DNA from: Marinobacterium lacunae | GTDB taxonomy: Bacteria > Pseudomonadota > Gammaproteobacteria > Pseudomonadales > Balneatricaceae | Length of the DNA stretch: 64,000 bases | Reading direction: 5' to 3' | Assembly (NCBI RefSeq): GCF_000705555.1 | Contig: NZ_JMQN01000029.1 | Span: forward strand, 27,615 to 91,614 | Shown here: positions 42,163 through 50,573 of the stretch, piece by piece | How the letters are laid out: every line of letters starts with the position of its first letter | Position numbering within the stretch: the stretch's first letter is position 1 | Notes under the pieces: generated by a model | The model's database searches: none | What the model was told of the DNA's origin: nothing | Seen by the model: only the letters and a program-made list of their open reading frames with translations | Position numbers and translations under genes: made by a program

Positions 42163-45018
42163 ATGTTGCAGCATTTTGATCCGAACAAAGATTACGGCAC
42201 CCCGGCATCGCTGAGCGAGAACCTGGTCACGCTGGAGATCGACGGTGTCGAGATCAGCGTACCCGAAGGTACTTCAGTGATGCGCGCAGCCGCGCTGGCC
42301 GATATCAACATCCCGAAGCTCTGCGCCTCCGATAATCTGGACGCCTTCGGCTCCTGCCGCCTGTGTGCAGTGCAGATCGAAGGGCGTCGCGGTCTGCCCG
42401 CATCCTGTACCACCCCCGCTGAGCAGGGGATGAAAGTGTGGACGCAGAATGACAAGCTGGCCAAACTGCGTCGCAATATCATGGAGCTGTACATCTCCGA
42501 CCACCCGCTGGACTGTCTGACCTGTCCGGCCAACGGCAACTGCGAACTGCAGGACATGGCCGGTAGCGTCGGCCTGCGCGAAGTGCGTTACGGATTTGAC
42601 GGCGAGAACCATCTGGATGCGCCCAAGGATACCTCCAACCCCTATTTCACCTTCGATGCCAGCAAATGCATCGTCTGCTCACGCTGTGTGCGGGCCTGCT
42701 CGGAAGTGCAGGGCACCTTCGCGCTGACCATCGATGGTCGCGGCTTCGACTCCAAGGTCGCCGCCGGTCAGGATGAAGGGTTCCTCGACTCTGAGTGTGT
42801 CTCCTGCGGTGCCTGTGTGCAGGCCTGCCCGACCGCAACGCTGACCGAGAACTCCGTTATTGAGATGGGGCAGCCGGAGCACAGCGTAGTGACAACCTGC
42901 GCGTACTGCGGCGTGGGTTGTTCGTTCAAGGCGGAGATGAAGGGCGACAAGCTGGTACGCATGGTGCCCTACAAAGGGGGCGATGCGAACCACGGCCACT
43001 CCTGCGTGAAAGGGCGTTTTGCGTTTGGTTACGCCACCCATAAGGATCGCATCCGTGCACCGATGATCCGCGATTCCATCGACCAGCCCTGGAAAGAGGT
43101 GAGCTGGGAAGAGGCGATCGGCTTTGCTGCCAAGCGCCTGAAAGCGATTCAGGCGGAACATGGCCGCGAGAGCATCGGCGGAATCACCTCCTCACGCTGC
43201 ACCAACGAAGAGACCTATCTGGTACAGAAGCTGATCCGCGCCGCGTTCGGCAACAATAACACCGATACCTGTGCCCGTGTCTGCCACAGTCCTACCGGTT
43301 ATGGCCTGAAACAGACATTGGGTGAGTCTGCCGGCACCCAGACATTCGATTCGGTCATGAAAGCCGACTGCGTATTGGTGATCGGTGCCAACCCCACCGA
43401 TGCCCATCCGGTTTTCGGCTCGCTGTTGCGCCGTCGTCTGCGCGAAGGCGCGAGCCTGATTGTGGCAGATCCGCGCCATATCGATCTGCTTGATACGCCG
43501 CATCTGGGTGATGCGACCCATCTGCCGTTGCGCCCGGGATCCAACGTGGCGATGGTCAACGCGCTGGCGCATGTCATCGTCACCGAAGGTCTCGAAGATA
43601 CCGGCTTTATTGCCAAGCGCTGTGAGGATGACGCTTACGCCAAATGGCGTGCGTTCATTCAGGACCCGCGTCACGCACCGGAGGCAGTGGAAGAGGTTAC
43701 CGGTGTTGCAGCGGACAAAGTACGGGAAGCGGCGCGCACCTATGCCAAGGCGCCCAATGCTGCGATCTACTACGGTCTGGGTGTTACCGAACACAGTCAG
43801 GGCTCGACCACCGTTATGGGGATCGCCAACCTGGCGCTGGCGACCGGTAATATCGGCCGTGACGGTGTCGGCGTGAACCCGCTGCGCGGTCAGAACAACG
43901 TACAGGGCTCCTGCGATATGGGCTCCTTCCCGCACGAGTTGCCGGGCTACCAGCACGTGGCTGATCCGGTTGCGCGCGGTCGCTTTGAAGCGGCCTGGGG
44001 TGTCGAGATCGATCACGAACCGGGGCTGCGTATCCCTAACATGTTCGATGCCGCTATCGCCGGCCATTTCCGTGCGCTGTACGTACAGGGTGAGGATATC
44101 GCCCAGTCGGATCCGAATACCCAGCATGTGGAGCAGGCGCTGCGCTCGCTCGATTGCCTCATCGTGCAGGATATTTTCCTCAATGAGACGGCCAAGTTCG
44201 CCCATGTGCTGCTGCCGGGCTCCACCTTCCTTGAGAAGAACGGAACCTTCACCAATGCCGAGCGCCGTATCAACCGCGTGCGCAAGGTGATGCCGCCGAT
44301 TGCGGGCAAAGAGGATTGGGAGGTGACGGTGGCTCTGGCCAACGCGCTGGATTATCCGATGAACTATGCCCACCCGTCTGAGATTATGGACGAGATTGCC
44401 CAGCTGACGCCGAGCTTTGCCGGTGTCAGCTACGACAAGCTGGAGCAGCAGGGCAGCCTGCAATGGCCCTGCAACGATGAGCATCCGGTCGGCTCGCCGA
44501 TCATGCATGTGGAGAGCTTCCCGATCGGCAAGGCGCACTTTGCCATCACCGAGTTCGTGCCCACCACCGAACGGGCCAACCGCCGCTTCCCGCTGCTGCT
44601 GACCACTGGTCGTATCCTCAGCCAGTACAACGTGGGCGCGCAGACTCGCCGCACCGACAACCAGGTGTGGCATGACGAGGACGTGCTGGAGATCCATCCG
44701 CATGACGCCGAAGAGCGTGGCATCAATGACAACGACTGGCTGGGCATCAGCAGCCGTGCAGGTCATACCGTGCTGCGCGCGCGCATCAGCGAACGGATGC
44801 AGCCGGGTGTGGTGTATACCACCTTCCACCACCCGCACAGTGGCGCCAACGTGATCACCACCGACAACTCCGACTGGGCCACCAACTGTCCGGAGTACAA
44901 GGTGACGGCGGTACAGGTCGAGAAGGTGAGTCAGCCCTCCGATTGGCAGAAGAACTTCCATGACAATCACCAGCGTCAGCACAAGTTCCTGCACGAAGCC
45001 AAGCCGGCGGCGGAGTAA
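42163..45018 (+). CDS. fdsA: NAD-dependent formate dehydrogenase catalytic alpha subunit (Mo-bis-MGD)
   Basis: 951 residues. N-terminal [2Fe-2S] domain (CASDNLDAFGSCRLC), His-Cys [4Fe-4S] motif HPLDCLTCPANGNC, two ferredoxin motifs (CIVCSRCVRAC and CVSCGACVQACP), the catalytic-domain [4Fe-4S] start CAYCGVGC, then the molybdopterin dinucleotide domains. The metal ligand is a cysteine, Cys374 in ARVCHSPTGYG, not selenocysteine; His375 and the later Arg environment are those of formate dehydrogenases. It oxidises formate to CO2 and feeds the cluster chain to FdsB and NAD. The product would drain formate made by FdhA from methyl groups of choline-derived compounds. Confidence 0.95.
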   Translation: MLQHFDPNKDYGTPASLSENLVTLEIDGVEISVPEGTSVMRAAALADINIPKLCASDNLDAFGSCRLCAVQIEGRRGLPASCTTPAEQGMKVWTQNDKLAKLRRNIMELYISDHPLDCLTCPANGNCELQDMAGSVGLREVRYGFDGENHLDAPKDTSNPYFTFDASKCIVCSRCVRACSEVQGTFALTIDGRGFDSKVAAGQDEGFLDSECVSCGACVQACPTATLTENSVIEMGQPEHSVVTTCAYCGVGCSFKAEMKGDKLVRMVPYKGGDANHGHSCVKGRFAFGYATHKDRIRAPMIRDSIDQPWKEVSWEEAIGFAAKRLKAIQAEHGRESIGGITSSRCTNEETYLVQKLIRAAFGNNNTDTCARVCHSPTGYGLKQTLGESAGTQTFDSVMKADCVLVIGANPTDAHPVFGSLLRRRLREGASLIVADPRHIDLLDTPHLGDATHLPLRPGSNVAMVNALAHVIVTEGLEDTGFIAKRCEDDAYAKWRAFIQDPRHAPEAVEEVTGVAADKVREAARTYAKAPNAAIYYGLGVTEHSQGSTTVMGIANLALATGNIGRDGVGVNPLRGQNNVQGSCDMGSFPHELPGYQHVADPVARGRFEAAWGVEIDHEPGLRIPNMFDAAIAGHFRALYVQGEDIAQSDPNTQHVEQALRSLDCLIVQDIFLNETAKFAHVLLPGSTFLEKNGTFTNAERRINRVRKVMPPIAGKEDWEVTVALANALDYPMNYAHPSEIMDEIAQLTPSFAGVSYDKLEQQGSLQWPCNDEHPVGSPIMHVESFPIGKAHFAITEFVPTTERANRRFPLLLTTGRILSQYNVGAQTRRTDNQVWHDEDVLEIHPHDAEERGINDNDWLGISSRAGHTVLRARISERMQPGVVYTTFHHPHSGANVITTDNSDWATNCPEYKVTAVQVEKVSQPSDWQKNFHDNHQRQHKFLHEAKPAAE

Positions 45019-45022
45019 ACCG

Positions 45023-45883
45023 ATGGACGGTCAGGGTCGCAAGGCTTTCTCTGTTCAGTGTCGCCGCTCCGGCGGTGGAGATCACGAGCCGGAAACGGCT
45101 CGTGATCTGCTGGCCGAGGAGGTCGCGGTAGCACTGGTCTACAACGGCCTTTCGCATGTGGTGATGATGGCCTCGCCGATGGATCTTGAGGATTTCGCGC
45201 TGGGTTTCAGTCTCAGCGAAGGGATCGTCGAACGTGCGGAGCAGATCTACGGTATCGAGATTGAGCAGCAGACGCTTGGTATCGAGCTGCATATCGAGAT
45301 TGCCGGTGAGTGCTTCGCCAAACTCAAGGAGCACCGCCGAAATATGGCAGGGCGCACCGGTTGCGGCCTCTGTGGGGCTGAGTCTTTGCAGCAGGCGGTG
45401 GCGATGCCAACGCCTGTTAGGGCTGCACAGTTGCCACAGAGCGCTGCGATTGAAACAGCGCTTGAGCAGCTAAAGGGGCACCAGCCGTTGCAGTCGGTTA
45501 CCGGGGCTGTGCACGGAGCGGCACTGTGCGATCCCAGCGGTAACATCCTGCTGCTGCGCGAAGATGTGGGGCGTCATAACGCGCTTGATAAGCTGATCGG
45601 CGCCTGTGCAGACCGTGATATCGGCAACATGGTCAGTGCCGAACGCTTTGTGCTGATCTCGAGCAGAGCCAGCTACGAGATGGTTAATAAATGTAACGCC
45701 ATGGGCATACCGACACTGGTTGCTGTGTCGGCACCTACGGCATTGGCAGTGGAGCACGCCTCAACGGCAGGCATGAACCTGATCGGCTTTGCCAGACCCG
45801 GTCGACACGTGATCTACACCGGCGGCCAGCATCAAACAGAACAAGAATCCAGACAAGCGAGAGCAGAGCATGTCACACAGTGA
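45023..45883 (+). CDS. fdsC: Formate dehydrogenase sulfurtransferase (FdhD/FdsC)
   Basis: 286 residues from ATG 45023, chosen because a GGAG precedes it and the family N-terminus starts here; the frame running back into fdsA is not family-like. FdhD-family features are EVAVALVYNGLSHVVMMASP, ALGFSLSEGIV, the sulfur-carrying CxxC in GRTGCGLCGAESL, and REDVGRHNALDKLIG. It transfers sulfur from cysteine desulfurase to the bis-MGD cofactor and chaperones FdsA. Four bases from fdsA and overlapping fdsD by 14 bp. Confidence 0.92.
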   Translation: MDGQGRKAFSVQCRRSGGGDHEPETARDLLAEEVAVALVYNGLSHVVMMASPMDLEDFALGFSLSEGIVERAEQIYGIEIEQQTLGIELHIEIAGECFAKLKEHRRNMAGRTGCGLCGAESLQQAVAMPTPVRAAQLPQSAAIETALEQLKGHQPLQSVTGAVHGAALCDPSGNILLLREDVGRHNALDKLIGACADRDIGNMVSAERFVLISSRASYEMVNKCNAMGIPTLVAVSAPTALAVEHASTAGMNLIGFARPGRHVIYTGGQHQTEQESRQARAEHVTQ

Positions 45884-46100
45884 GCAGGATCGCCTGATCC
45901 AGATGATCAACCAGATCGCCCTCAACAATATCAGTGCCGGTGACGAGAGTGCCGTTGCCGAGGTGGTCGCGGGCCATGTAAAGAAATTCTGGTCACGGCG
46001 GATGAAAAGCCAGCTGTTTGACTACCTCGGGCAGGGAGGAGAGGAGCTGCATCCTGCGGCCAGATTGGCGGGGGAGAGGTTGCAAGGCGACGCACGCTAA
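45870..46100 (+). CDS. fdsD: Formate dehydrogenase delta subunit
   Basis: 76 residues, the usual size of FdsD (~70). Typical features are LIQMINQIALNN, the DESAVAEVVAGHVKKFWSRRM core and the C-terminal HPAARLA. FdsD binds FdsA and, with FdsC, is needed for cofactor insertion and a working complex. It overlaps fdsC and ends the fds operon; no clear terminator hairpin follows. Confidence 0.9.
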   Translation: MSHSEQDRLIQMINQIALNNISAGDESAVAEVVAGHVKKFWSRRMKSQLFDYLGQGGEELHPAARLAGERLQGDAR

Positions 46101-46105
46101 TTACA

Positions 46106-46216
46106 TCATGCCGCCCGATGCGCCACTTCCGCCAATGATCTGACAGACGGCAGTTCGCTGTTCATGTTCTGCTCAGCATCCCAGGGGGCGTTATCGTATA
46201 TGCCTCGACCGGTCAT
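46106..46216 (-). CDS. 36-residue ORF overlapping the fic stop codon
   Basis: Begins MTGRGIYDNAPWDAEQNMNS and ends in HRAA. Its ATG overlaps the fic TGA (ATGA), an arrangement common for coupled genes, but no separate ribosome site is evident and no family is recognised. It could be a small fic-associated peptide or a chance frame. Confidence 0.3.
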   Translation of the reverse strand: MTGRGIYDNAPWDAEQNMNSELPSVRSLAEVAHRAA

Positions 46217-47376
46217 GGCGTCTCCTGATTCAGAATCTCGATATAGGTGGTGTAGGCGAATACCCGATTGCGCTTCTGGCCGGTGAGTTCGCGTACTAAA
46301 TCGGTCTCCGGTTGCGACAGGCGTTCCATTACCTTACCCACGGTGGCTGCGGTCAAGCCGCTGCGCTCGACCAGTGTGGCGATATTGGCGATAGGTAACT
46401 CAAACAGCACATCCAGCACCTGCTGTGCAGACCCGGCCAGTCGGCCAAGATCGGACATCTGTTTACGGTGCTCGCTGCGCAGTTGGTTAAGTTGGCGCGC
46501 TGTCTCAACTGCTTGGGTAGCAGTAGCGGTGACTGCATCGACAAAGAACAGTAGCCAGCTCTCCCAGTCGCCGGTCAGCCGCACCTGCTGCAGGCGTTCA
46601 TAGTAGGTTTGTCGGTGTTTTTTGAAGAATACTGAAAGATAGAGCAGGGGTTGGCTGAGCACGCCTGCGGCCACCAGTATCAGCGGGATCAGCAGCCGCC
46701 CCACACGCCCGTTGCCATCCATAAAGGGGTGGATGGTCTCGAACTGCACATGGGCAAGCGCGGCCTTAATCAGTGGGTCGGTGGCTTCAGGTAGATCGTT
46801 GATGAAACGCTCCAGCACACTCCAACAGTCCGCCAGCTCCTGAGCGGGGGGGGGGACAAAGGTGGCTTCATCGGCGCGGTGGCCGCCGATCCATACCTGG
46901 TTTTTACGGAACTCACCGGGGCTTTTGTTGATGCCGCGTCCTGAGGTCATCAAAGCCTGGTGCAGCTCGGTGAGCAGGCGAAACGCGATGGGATGGCCCT
47001 CTGTAATCCGCTCGACACCAAGTGCCAGTGCGCTCACATAGCAGGAGACCTCCTGCACGTCATCCATCGGTACGCCGGGTATCCCTTCCATCTCGTAGAG
47101 CATCAGGTCGCTCAGCGATGATTGGGTGCCCTCTATTTGTGAGGACATCACCGCTTCCTTGCGCACATAGCTGTATAGAAAAAGGTGGGCATCGGGGAGC
47201 AGGGTACTGATAGCGTCGAGCCTTCCCAGTGCCAGCATCGCCTGACTGATACGCCCTTGCAGCTTGGCATCGATCTGCAGGGGTGGGGCCGGTGGTAGCG
47301 GGGCGGGTATAAACGCCTGACAGGCAACGCCGCCGGCAATGCTGGGCACATAGTGCCCGGTGAGGCCTCGTTCCAT
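46213..47376 (-). CDS. Fic-family AMPylation enzyme (class II, with C-terminal winged helix)
   Basis: 387 residues. The Fic core carries the full catalytic motif HPFMDGNGRVGR with His216. The inhibitory helix motif [ST]xxxE[GN] lies upstream at Ser78-Glu82-Gly83 (MSSQIEGTQSS), defining a self-inhibited class II Fic protein. The C-terminal ~75 residues are a winged helix (QQVLDVLFELPIANIATLVE, SGLTAATVGKVMERLSQ), which could bind DNA. It should transfer AMP to a protein Ser/Thr/Tyr when the inhibitory Glu moves aside. It stands alone, divergent from the transglutaminase gene, with a large inverted repeat immediately upstream that may be its operator. Confidence 0.88.
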   Translation of the reverse strand: MERGLTGHYVPSIAGGVACQAFIPAPLPPAPPLQIDAKLQGRISQAMLALGRLDAISTLLPDAHLFLYSYVRKEAVMSSQIEGTQSSLSDLMLYEMEGIPGVPMDDVQEVSCYVSALALGVERITEGHPIAFRLLTELHQALMTSGRGINKSPGEFRKNQVWIGGHRADEATFVPPPAQELADCWSVLERFINDLPEATDPLIKAALAHVQFETIHPFMDGNGRVGRLLIPLILVAAGVLSQPLLYLSVFFKKHRQTYYERLQQVRLTGDWESWLLFFVDAVTATATQAVETARQLNQLRSEHRKQMSDLGRLAGSAQQVLDVLFELPIANIATLVERSGLTAATVGKVMERLSQPETDLVRELTGQKRNRVFAYTTYIEILNQETP

Positions 47377-47393
47377 GATCTTGCCTTAAGTTA

Positions 47394-47466
47394 AAATTAG
47401 CCAGGCTATTATTTTAACTTAACCGAAAACTTAACCGAAAAGTTAAAATAATAGCCTGGCTAATTT
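47394..47466. repeat. Large inverted repeat with tandem 12-mers upstream of fic
   Basis: Perfect 27-bp arms (47394-47420 and 47440-47466; the left arm contains TTAGCCAGGCTATTATTTTA) surround a 19-bp centre. The 12-mer ACTTAACCGAAA is tandemly repeated across the centre (47417-47428, 47429-47440). AGTTAAAAT recurs at 47390 and 47442 and inverted in the left arm. It lies 18-90 bp upstream of the fic start. Confidence 0.85.
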
Positions 47467-47893
47467 AATTGGGTACCGTTTTTTAGGTGAGTGTTCAGGC
47501 AGGTTTTGGCCAGATCGCCAGGCTGAGCTCGTCCAGAACGTTGTCCAGTTGGCTGTTCAGCACTCTATCGAGCTGTTTACAGCTTGGCTTCGGAATAGCC
47601 GGCGCTTTTAAGCTGCGGCCTGATCTCTTTTAACTGTTCGCGGGTCAGGTCTCAAACCAAAATTGGTCGGGGTGCGAGGCAGTGTCAAGGTTCCGAATAT
47701 CCATTTCGCTGTTCTGGTTCCCGTTGCTTGCTAGGCCTAAAGCAGAGTATATGTGGTAGCGTTTAATTTGTAGCTGAGGATGCGGAAAGACGGGGCCTTG
47801 GTCCTCGTGTTTCCTGAGCGCTCTTTGCATAACCCGGTTAAACCCTTTAGCCTGAGCTGTTTACCGCCCTTCTAAAAGGAGACAGCGCCTGAC
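47467..47893. other. Gap with possible decayed coding sequence
   Basis: On the minus strand, 47580-47650 reads DLTREQLKEIRPQLKSAGYS then stops, and a shifted frame continues to ~47495; this could be the tail of a type I restriction or similar gene, but the match is from memory. A 61-codon minus-strand frame at 47645-47830 has no recognisable family. Nothing firm otherwise. Confidence 0.3.
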
Positions 47894-48691
47894 ATGTGGC
47901 TGAACGCTTCCTGCACCCTTGAGTTCCAGATTCCGGTGGCGACGCCGTTTCTGTTGATGTTGCGCCCGCGCAGTGGATGGCAGCAGTGGATTGCGAGGGA
48001 GGAGTATCTCTTTTCGCCCAGTGTACCGGCGGTGGAGTTTACAGATTCGTTTGGCAACCTGTGCCAGCGTGTTGTGGCGCCAGCGGGACATTTTTCCGTG
48101 CGTACTTCGGTTGATATCGAGACCGCGGATGCCTCCGATGCGGCACCTGGTGCGCCCTTCATTGAAGTGCAGCAGTTGCCGGATGACACCTTGCCGTTTT
48201 TACGACCAAGTCGCTATTGCGAGTCGGACCGTTTTACGGAGATAGCCGCGTCGATAACCAAAGGCGAAGCGCCGGGATACGATCAATGCGCAGCAATCGT
48301 GGAGTACATTCGCCGGAATGTACCGTACACCCCGGGAGAGGGACAGGAGATTATCAGTGCGGCGGAGGTGAAGCAGCGCGGAAGCGGTGTCTGCCGTGAC
48401 CTGACGCACCTCGGTATTGCCTGCTGTCGTGCGCTGTCGATCCCCGCGCGGATGGTAGTGGGTTATCTTGAGGGGCTTGAACCGATGGATCTCCACGCCT
48501 GGTTTGAAGCCTACGTCGGTAACCGCTGGTATACCTTTGATCCGACCTGTTCCGATTTGAAAGGAGGCCGCGTCGCGATTGCCTTTGGTCGAGACGCGGC
48601 GGATGTTGCGATCTACACTCAATTCGGTGATCCGGTGGAACTGCTCGATATGCGTGTCAACGTTAAGCAGATTGAGCGCACCACTCGCTGA
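47894..48691 (+). CDS. Transglutaminase-like family protein
   Basis: 265 residues, no signal peptide. An N-terminal beta domain (~1-95: [30 protein letters not shown]) precedes a transglutaminase core with the papain-like triad: Cys167 in [17 protein letters not shown], His201 in [10 protein letters not shown] and Asp in YTFDPT near 216. The arrangement matches bacterial transglutaminase-like putative cysteine proteases of the cytosolic type; substrates are not known. AAAGGAG precedes ATG 47894. It is convergent with the SnoaL-like gene, with 27 bp between stops. Confidence 0.85.
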   Translation: MWLNASCTLEFQIPVATPFLLMLRPRSGWQQWIAREEYLFSPSVPAVEFTDSFGNLCQRVVAPAGHFSVRTSVDIETADASDAAPGAPFIEVQQLPDDTLPFLRPSRYCESDRFTEIAASITKGEAPGYDQCAAIVEYIRRNVPYTPGEGQEIISAAEVKQRGSGVCRDLTHLGIACCRALSIPARMVVGYLEGLEPMDLHAWFEAYVGNRWYTFDPTCSDLKGGRVAIAFGRDAADVAIYTQFGDPVELLDMRVNVKQIERTTR

Positions 48692-48718
48692 ACGGGTAAG
48701 TGCTCTGTTTGAAATGCC

Positions 48719-49078
48719 CTATAACGCTGCCCTCCATTGTTCGGTATCGACAAACCACCGCTCTTCGTAGATTTTGTCACCGATGAACTTGAACAGAATC
48801 ATCAGCTGTGAGGCGTCGACCCTGTCGGACTCCCATTCCACGATTGATACGACCTCTTTATCGCCTTCGATATGACGAAGACCGGTAATGTGGAAGCCAG
48901 CCGGAAGTGCTTGTCCGATGTTGTTCAGCGCCGAGCGGAAGGCTGTACGGCCTTCGACCACATCGGTCTGCCCCGGCATGATGAATTGCATTTCGTCCAT
49001 GTAATCGGTCACCAGTGAATCGAAATCACCGACGGCTACGGCGTCCCAGCCACGTTGTACGATATTGGCCAGACTCAT
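48719..49078 (-). CDS. SnoaL/NTF2-like domain protein
   Basis: 119 residues from ATG 49078, which has GAGGG upstream; the longer frame to 49288 adds residues unlike the family. The fold signs are VQRGWDAVAVGDFDSLVTDY at the start, MPGQTDVVEGRTAFRSAL and the closing beta strands VSIVEWESDRVDASQLMILF and YEERWFVD. Such small cone-shaped proteins are ligand-binding or cyclase/isomerase enzymes; no catalytic assignment is possible here. It is not obviously tied to neighbours. Confidence 0.75.
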   Translation of the reverse strand: MSLANIVQRGWDAVAVGDFDSLVTDYMDEMQFIMPGQTDVVEGRTAFRSALNNIGQALPAGFHITGLRHIEGDKEVVSIVEWESDRVDASQLMILFKFIGDKIYEERWFVDTEQWRAAL

Positions 49079-49399
49079 TGTGCTTACCCTCTGTGCTTGT
49101 TGTATGAACTCGCGACCGGACCGTTGGCGCGGTCGGAGAGGCAGGTAAGTCGTGACAGGTAGCGGATGTAAAATGCTGCTGATGTAAGCGTAGGTGTTTG
49201 GGCCTGATCTGGCGAATAGCGGCTGTGCCAATACCGTGTTGTCACATTGAGCAGAACAAGTCTGGTTATAACTATTATTTGAAACCAATTAAACCTGATA
49301 CCCGGTACACGGTTTGACCCTTCCGGTAGATACTACGCCGGATATTCCCCCTCTAATACTAACAATATCCATCTTTTACCCAACACCGGAGTCAGGCGT
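49079..49399. other. Divergent gap between SnoaL-like gene and RND operon
   Basis: No gene seen. A short AT-rich part at 49262-49290 (GGTTATAACTATTATTTG) is the most likely promoter region for the efflux operon, but no good -35/-10 pair can be named. Confidence 0.35.
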
Positions 49400-50557
49400 A
49401 TGCAACTTCGTATACTCTTCTTTTTGCTTTTTTCAGCAGTGGTAGCGGGCTGTTCGGCGGAAGCCGACTCGACCGCAGCTGCTCCGCAGAGCGCTCAGCC
49501 TGTCGATGTGGCACAGGTGCTCTATACCCGGTTCAGTCCGGAGTACACCTTTACAACCCGCCTTGAATCACCGCAGCAGATAGAACTCAGACCGCGTGTC
49601 TCCGGTGTGATTGAGTCGATTGAATTTACCGAGGGGAGCGTCGTCCAGGAGGGCGATGTCTTGTTCCGTATTGATCCGCGTCCTTTTGATGCCGAGGTTC
49701 GCCGTCTTGAAGCGGAGTTGAGCAGAGCACGCTCGGCCTTGCATCAGGCGCAATCCGAAGCACAAAGGGCGCGTCGCCTGCAGGGGCGCAACGCCATGTC
49801 CGAGGAGCAGGCGGAGTCACGGATCTCGTTGGCACATCAGCGTCAGGCAGAGTTGGCGTCGGTAGGTGCAGCCCTGGAGGCTGCGCGCCTGAACCTTGAG
49901 TTCACGGAGGTCCGCGCGCCCATTACCGCCACAGCGTCCAATGCATTTATCACCGCCGGTAACAATGTGCAGGCAGGGCAGAGCGTACTGACCAGACTGG
50001 TCGCTACCGATCGACTCTATGCCTACTTCGATGTGGATGAGCGTACCTGGAACAGCGCGTTCAGCCAGGTTGATACATCGGGGCAGACCCAGGCGCGTCT
50101 GCAACTGGTGGGTAATAGCACTGAAAGCTATTCCGGTCATGTCGACTTTATCGATAACCAGATCAACAACCAGACCGGCACGCTGCGTGTACGTGCGGCG
50201 TTTGACTCTACCAGTCCGAACCTGCGTCCGGGGGCTTTTGCTCGTATTACGCTGACAGCCAGCGATGCCCAGCCCCGTATCATGGTGCCGGATCGGGCAG
50301 TCGGCAGCGATCTGAAAAACCGCTTCGTATTGATTATTAACGCCGAAAACGTGCTTGAGTACCGCAAGGTTGAACTGGGGGATCGGGCCGGGGCGCTTCG
50401 TGTAATCGAGTCGGGCCTGAATCCCAGGGATCGCATCGCGGTGAACGGTCCTGCACGTGTCGGGCCCGGTATGCCGGTGACGCCACGGGATGTCCAGATC
50501 GAGTCCCAGGGTTTAACCCTTCTGCAAACTGGTGAAGCGCTCGAGCCGTCCGCATAA
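49400..50557 (+). CDS. RND efflux periplasmic adaptor lipoprotein
   Basis: 385 residues with a lipoprotein signal (SAVVAGC, Cys18). Membrane-fusion-protein layout: barrel-sandwich strand IELRPRVSGVIESIEF with VVQEGDVLFRIDPRPF, an alpha-helical hairpin ~95-160 (RLEAELSRARSALHQAQSEA), the second lipoyl half NLEFTEVRAPITA, and a beta-barrel with NQTGTLRVRAAFDS and LRPGAFARI. It bridges the inner-membrane pump encoded 16 bp downstream to the outer-membrane channel. Layout resembles MexE-type adaptors. Confidence 0.92.
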   Translation: MQLRILFFLLFSAVVAGCSAEADSTAAAPQSAQPVDVAQVLYTRFSPEYTFTTRLESPQQIELRPRVSGVIESIEFTEGSVVQEGDVLFRIDPRPFDAEVRRLEAELSRARSALHQAQSEAQRARRLQGRNAMSEEQAESRISLAHQRQAELASVGAALEAARLNLEFTEVRAPITATASNAFITAGNNVQAGQSVLTRLVATDRLYAYFDVDERTWNSAFSQVDTSGQTQARLQLVGNSTESYSGHVDFIDNQINNQTGTLRVRAAFDSTSPNLRPGAFARITLTASDAQPRIMVPDRAVGSDLKNRFVLIINAENVLEYRKVELGDRAGALRVIESGLNPRDRIAVNGPARVGPGMPVTPRDVQIESQGLTLLQTGEALEPSA

Positions 50558-50573
50558 GTAGGTATCGACACAG

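Noticed and set aside
43192..44994. Minus-strand open frame of 600 codons opposite fdsA
   Set aside because: Antisense shadow of a strongly codon-biased gene; the plus strand has all cluster and cofactor motifs.
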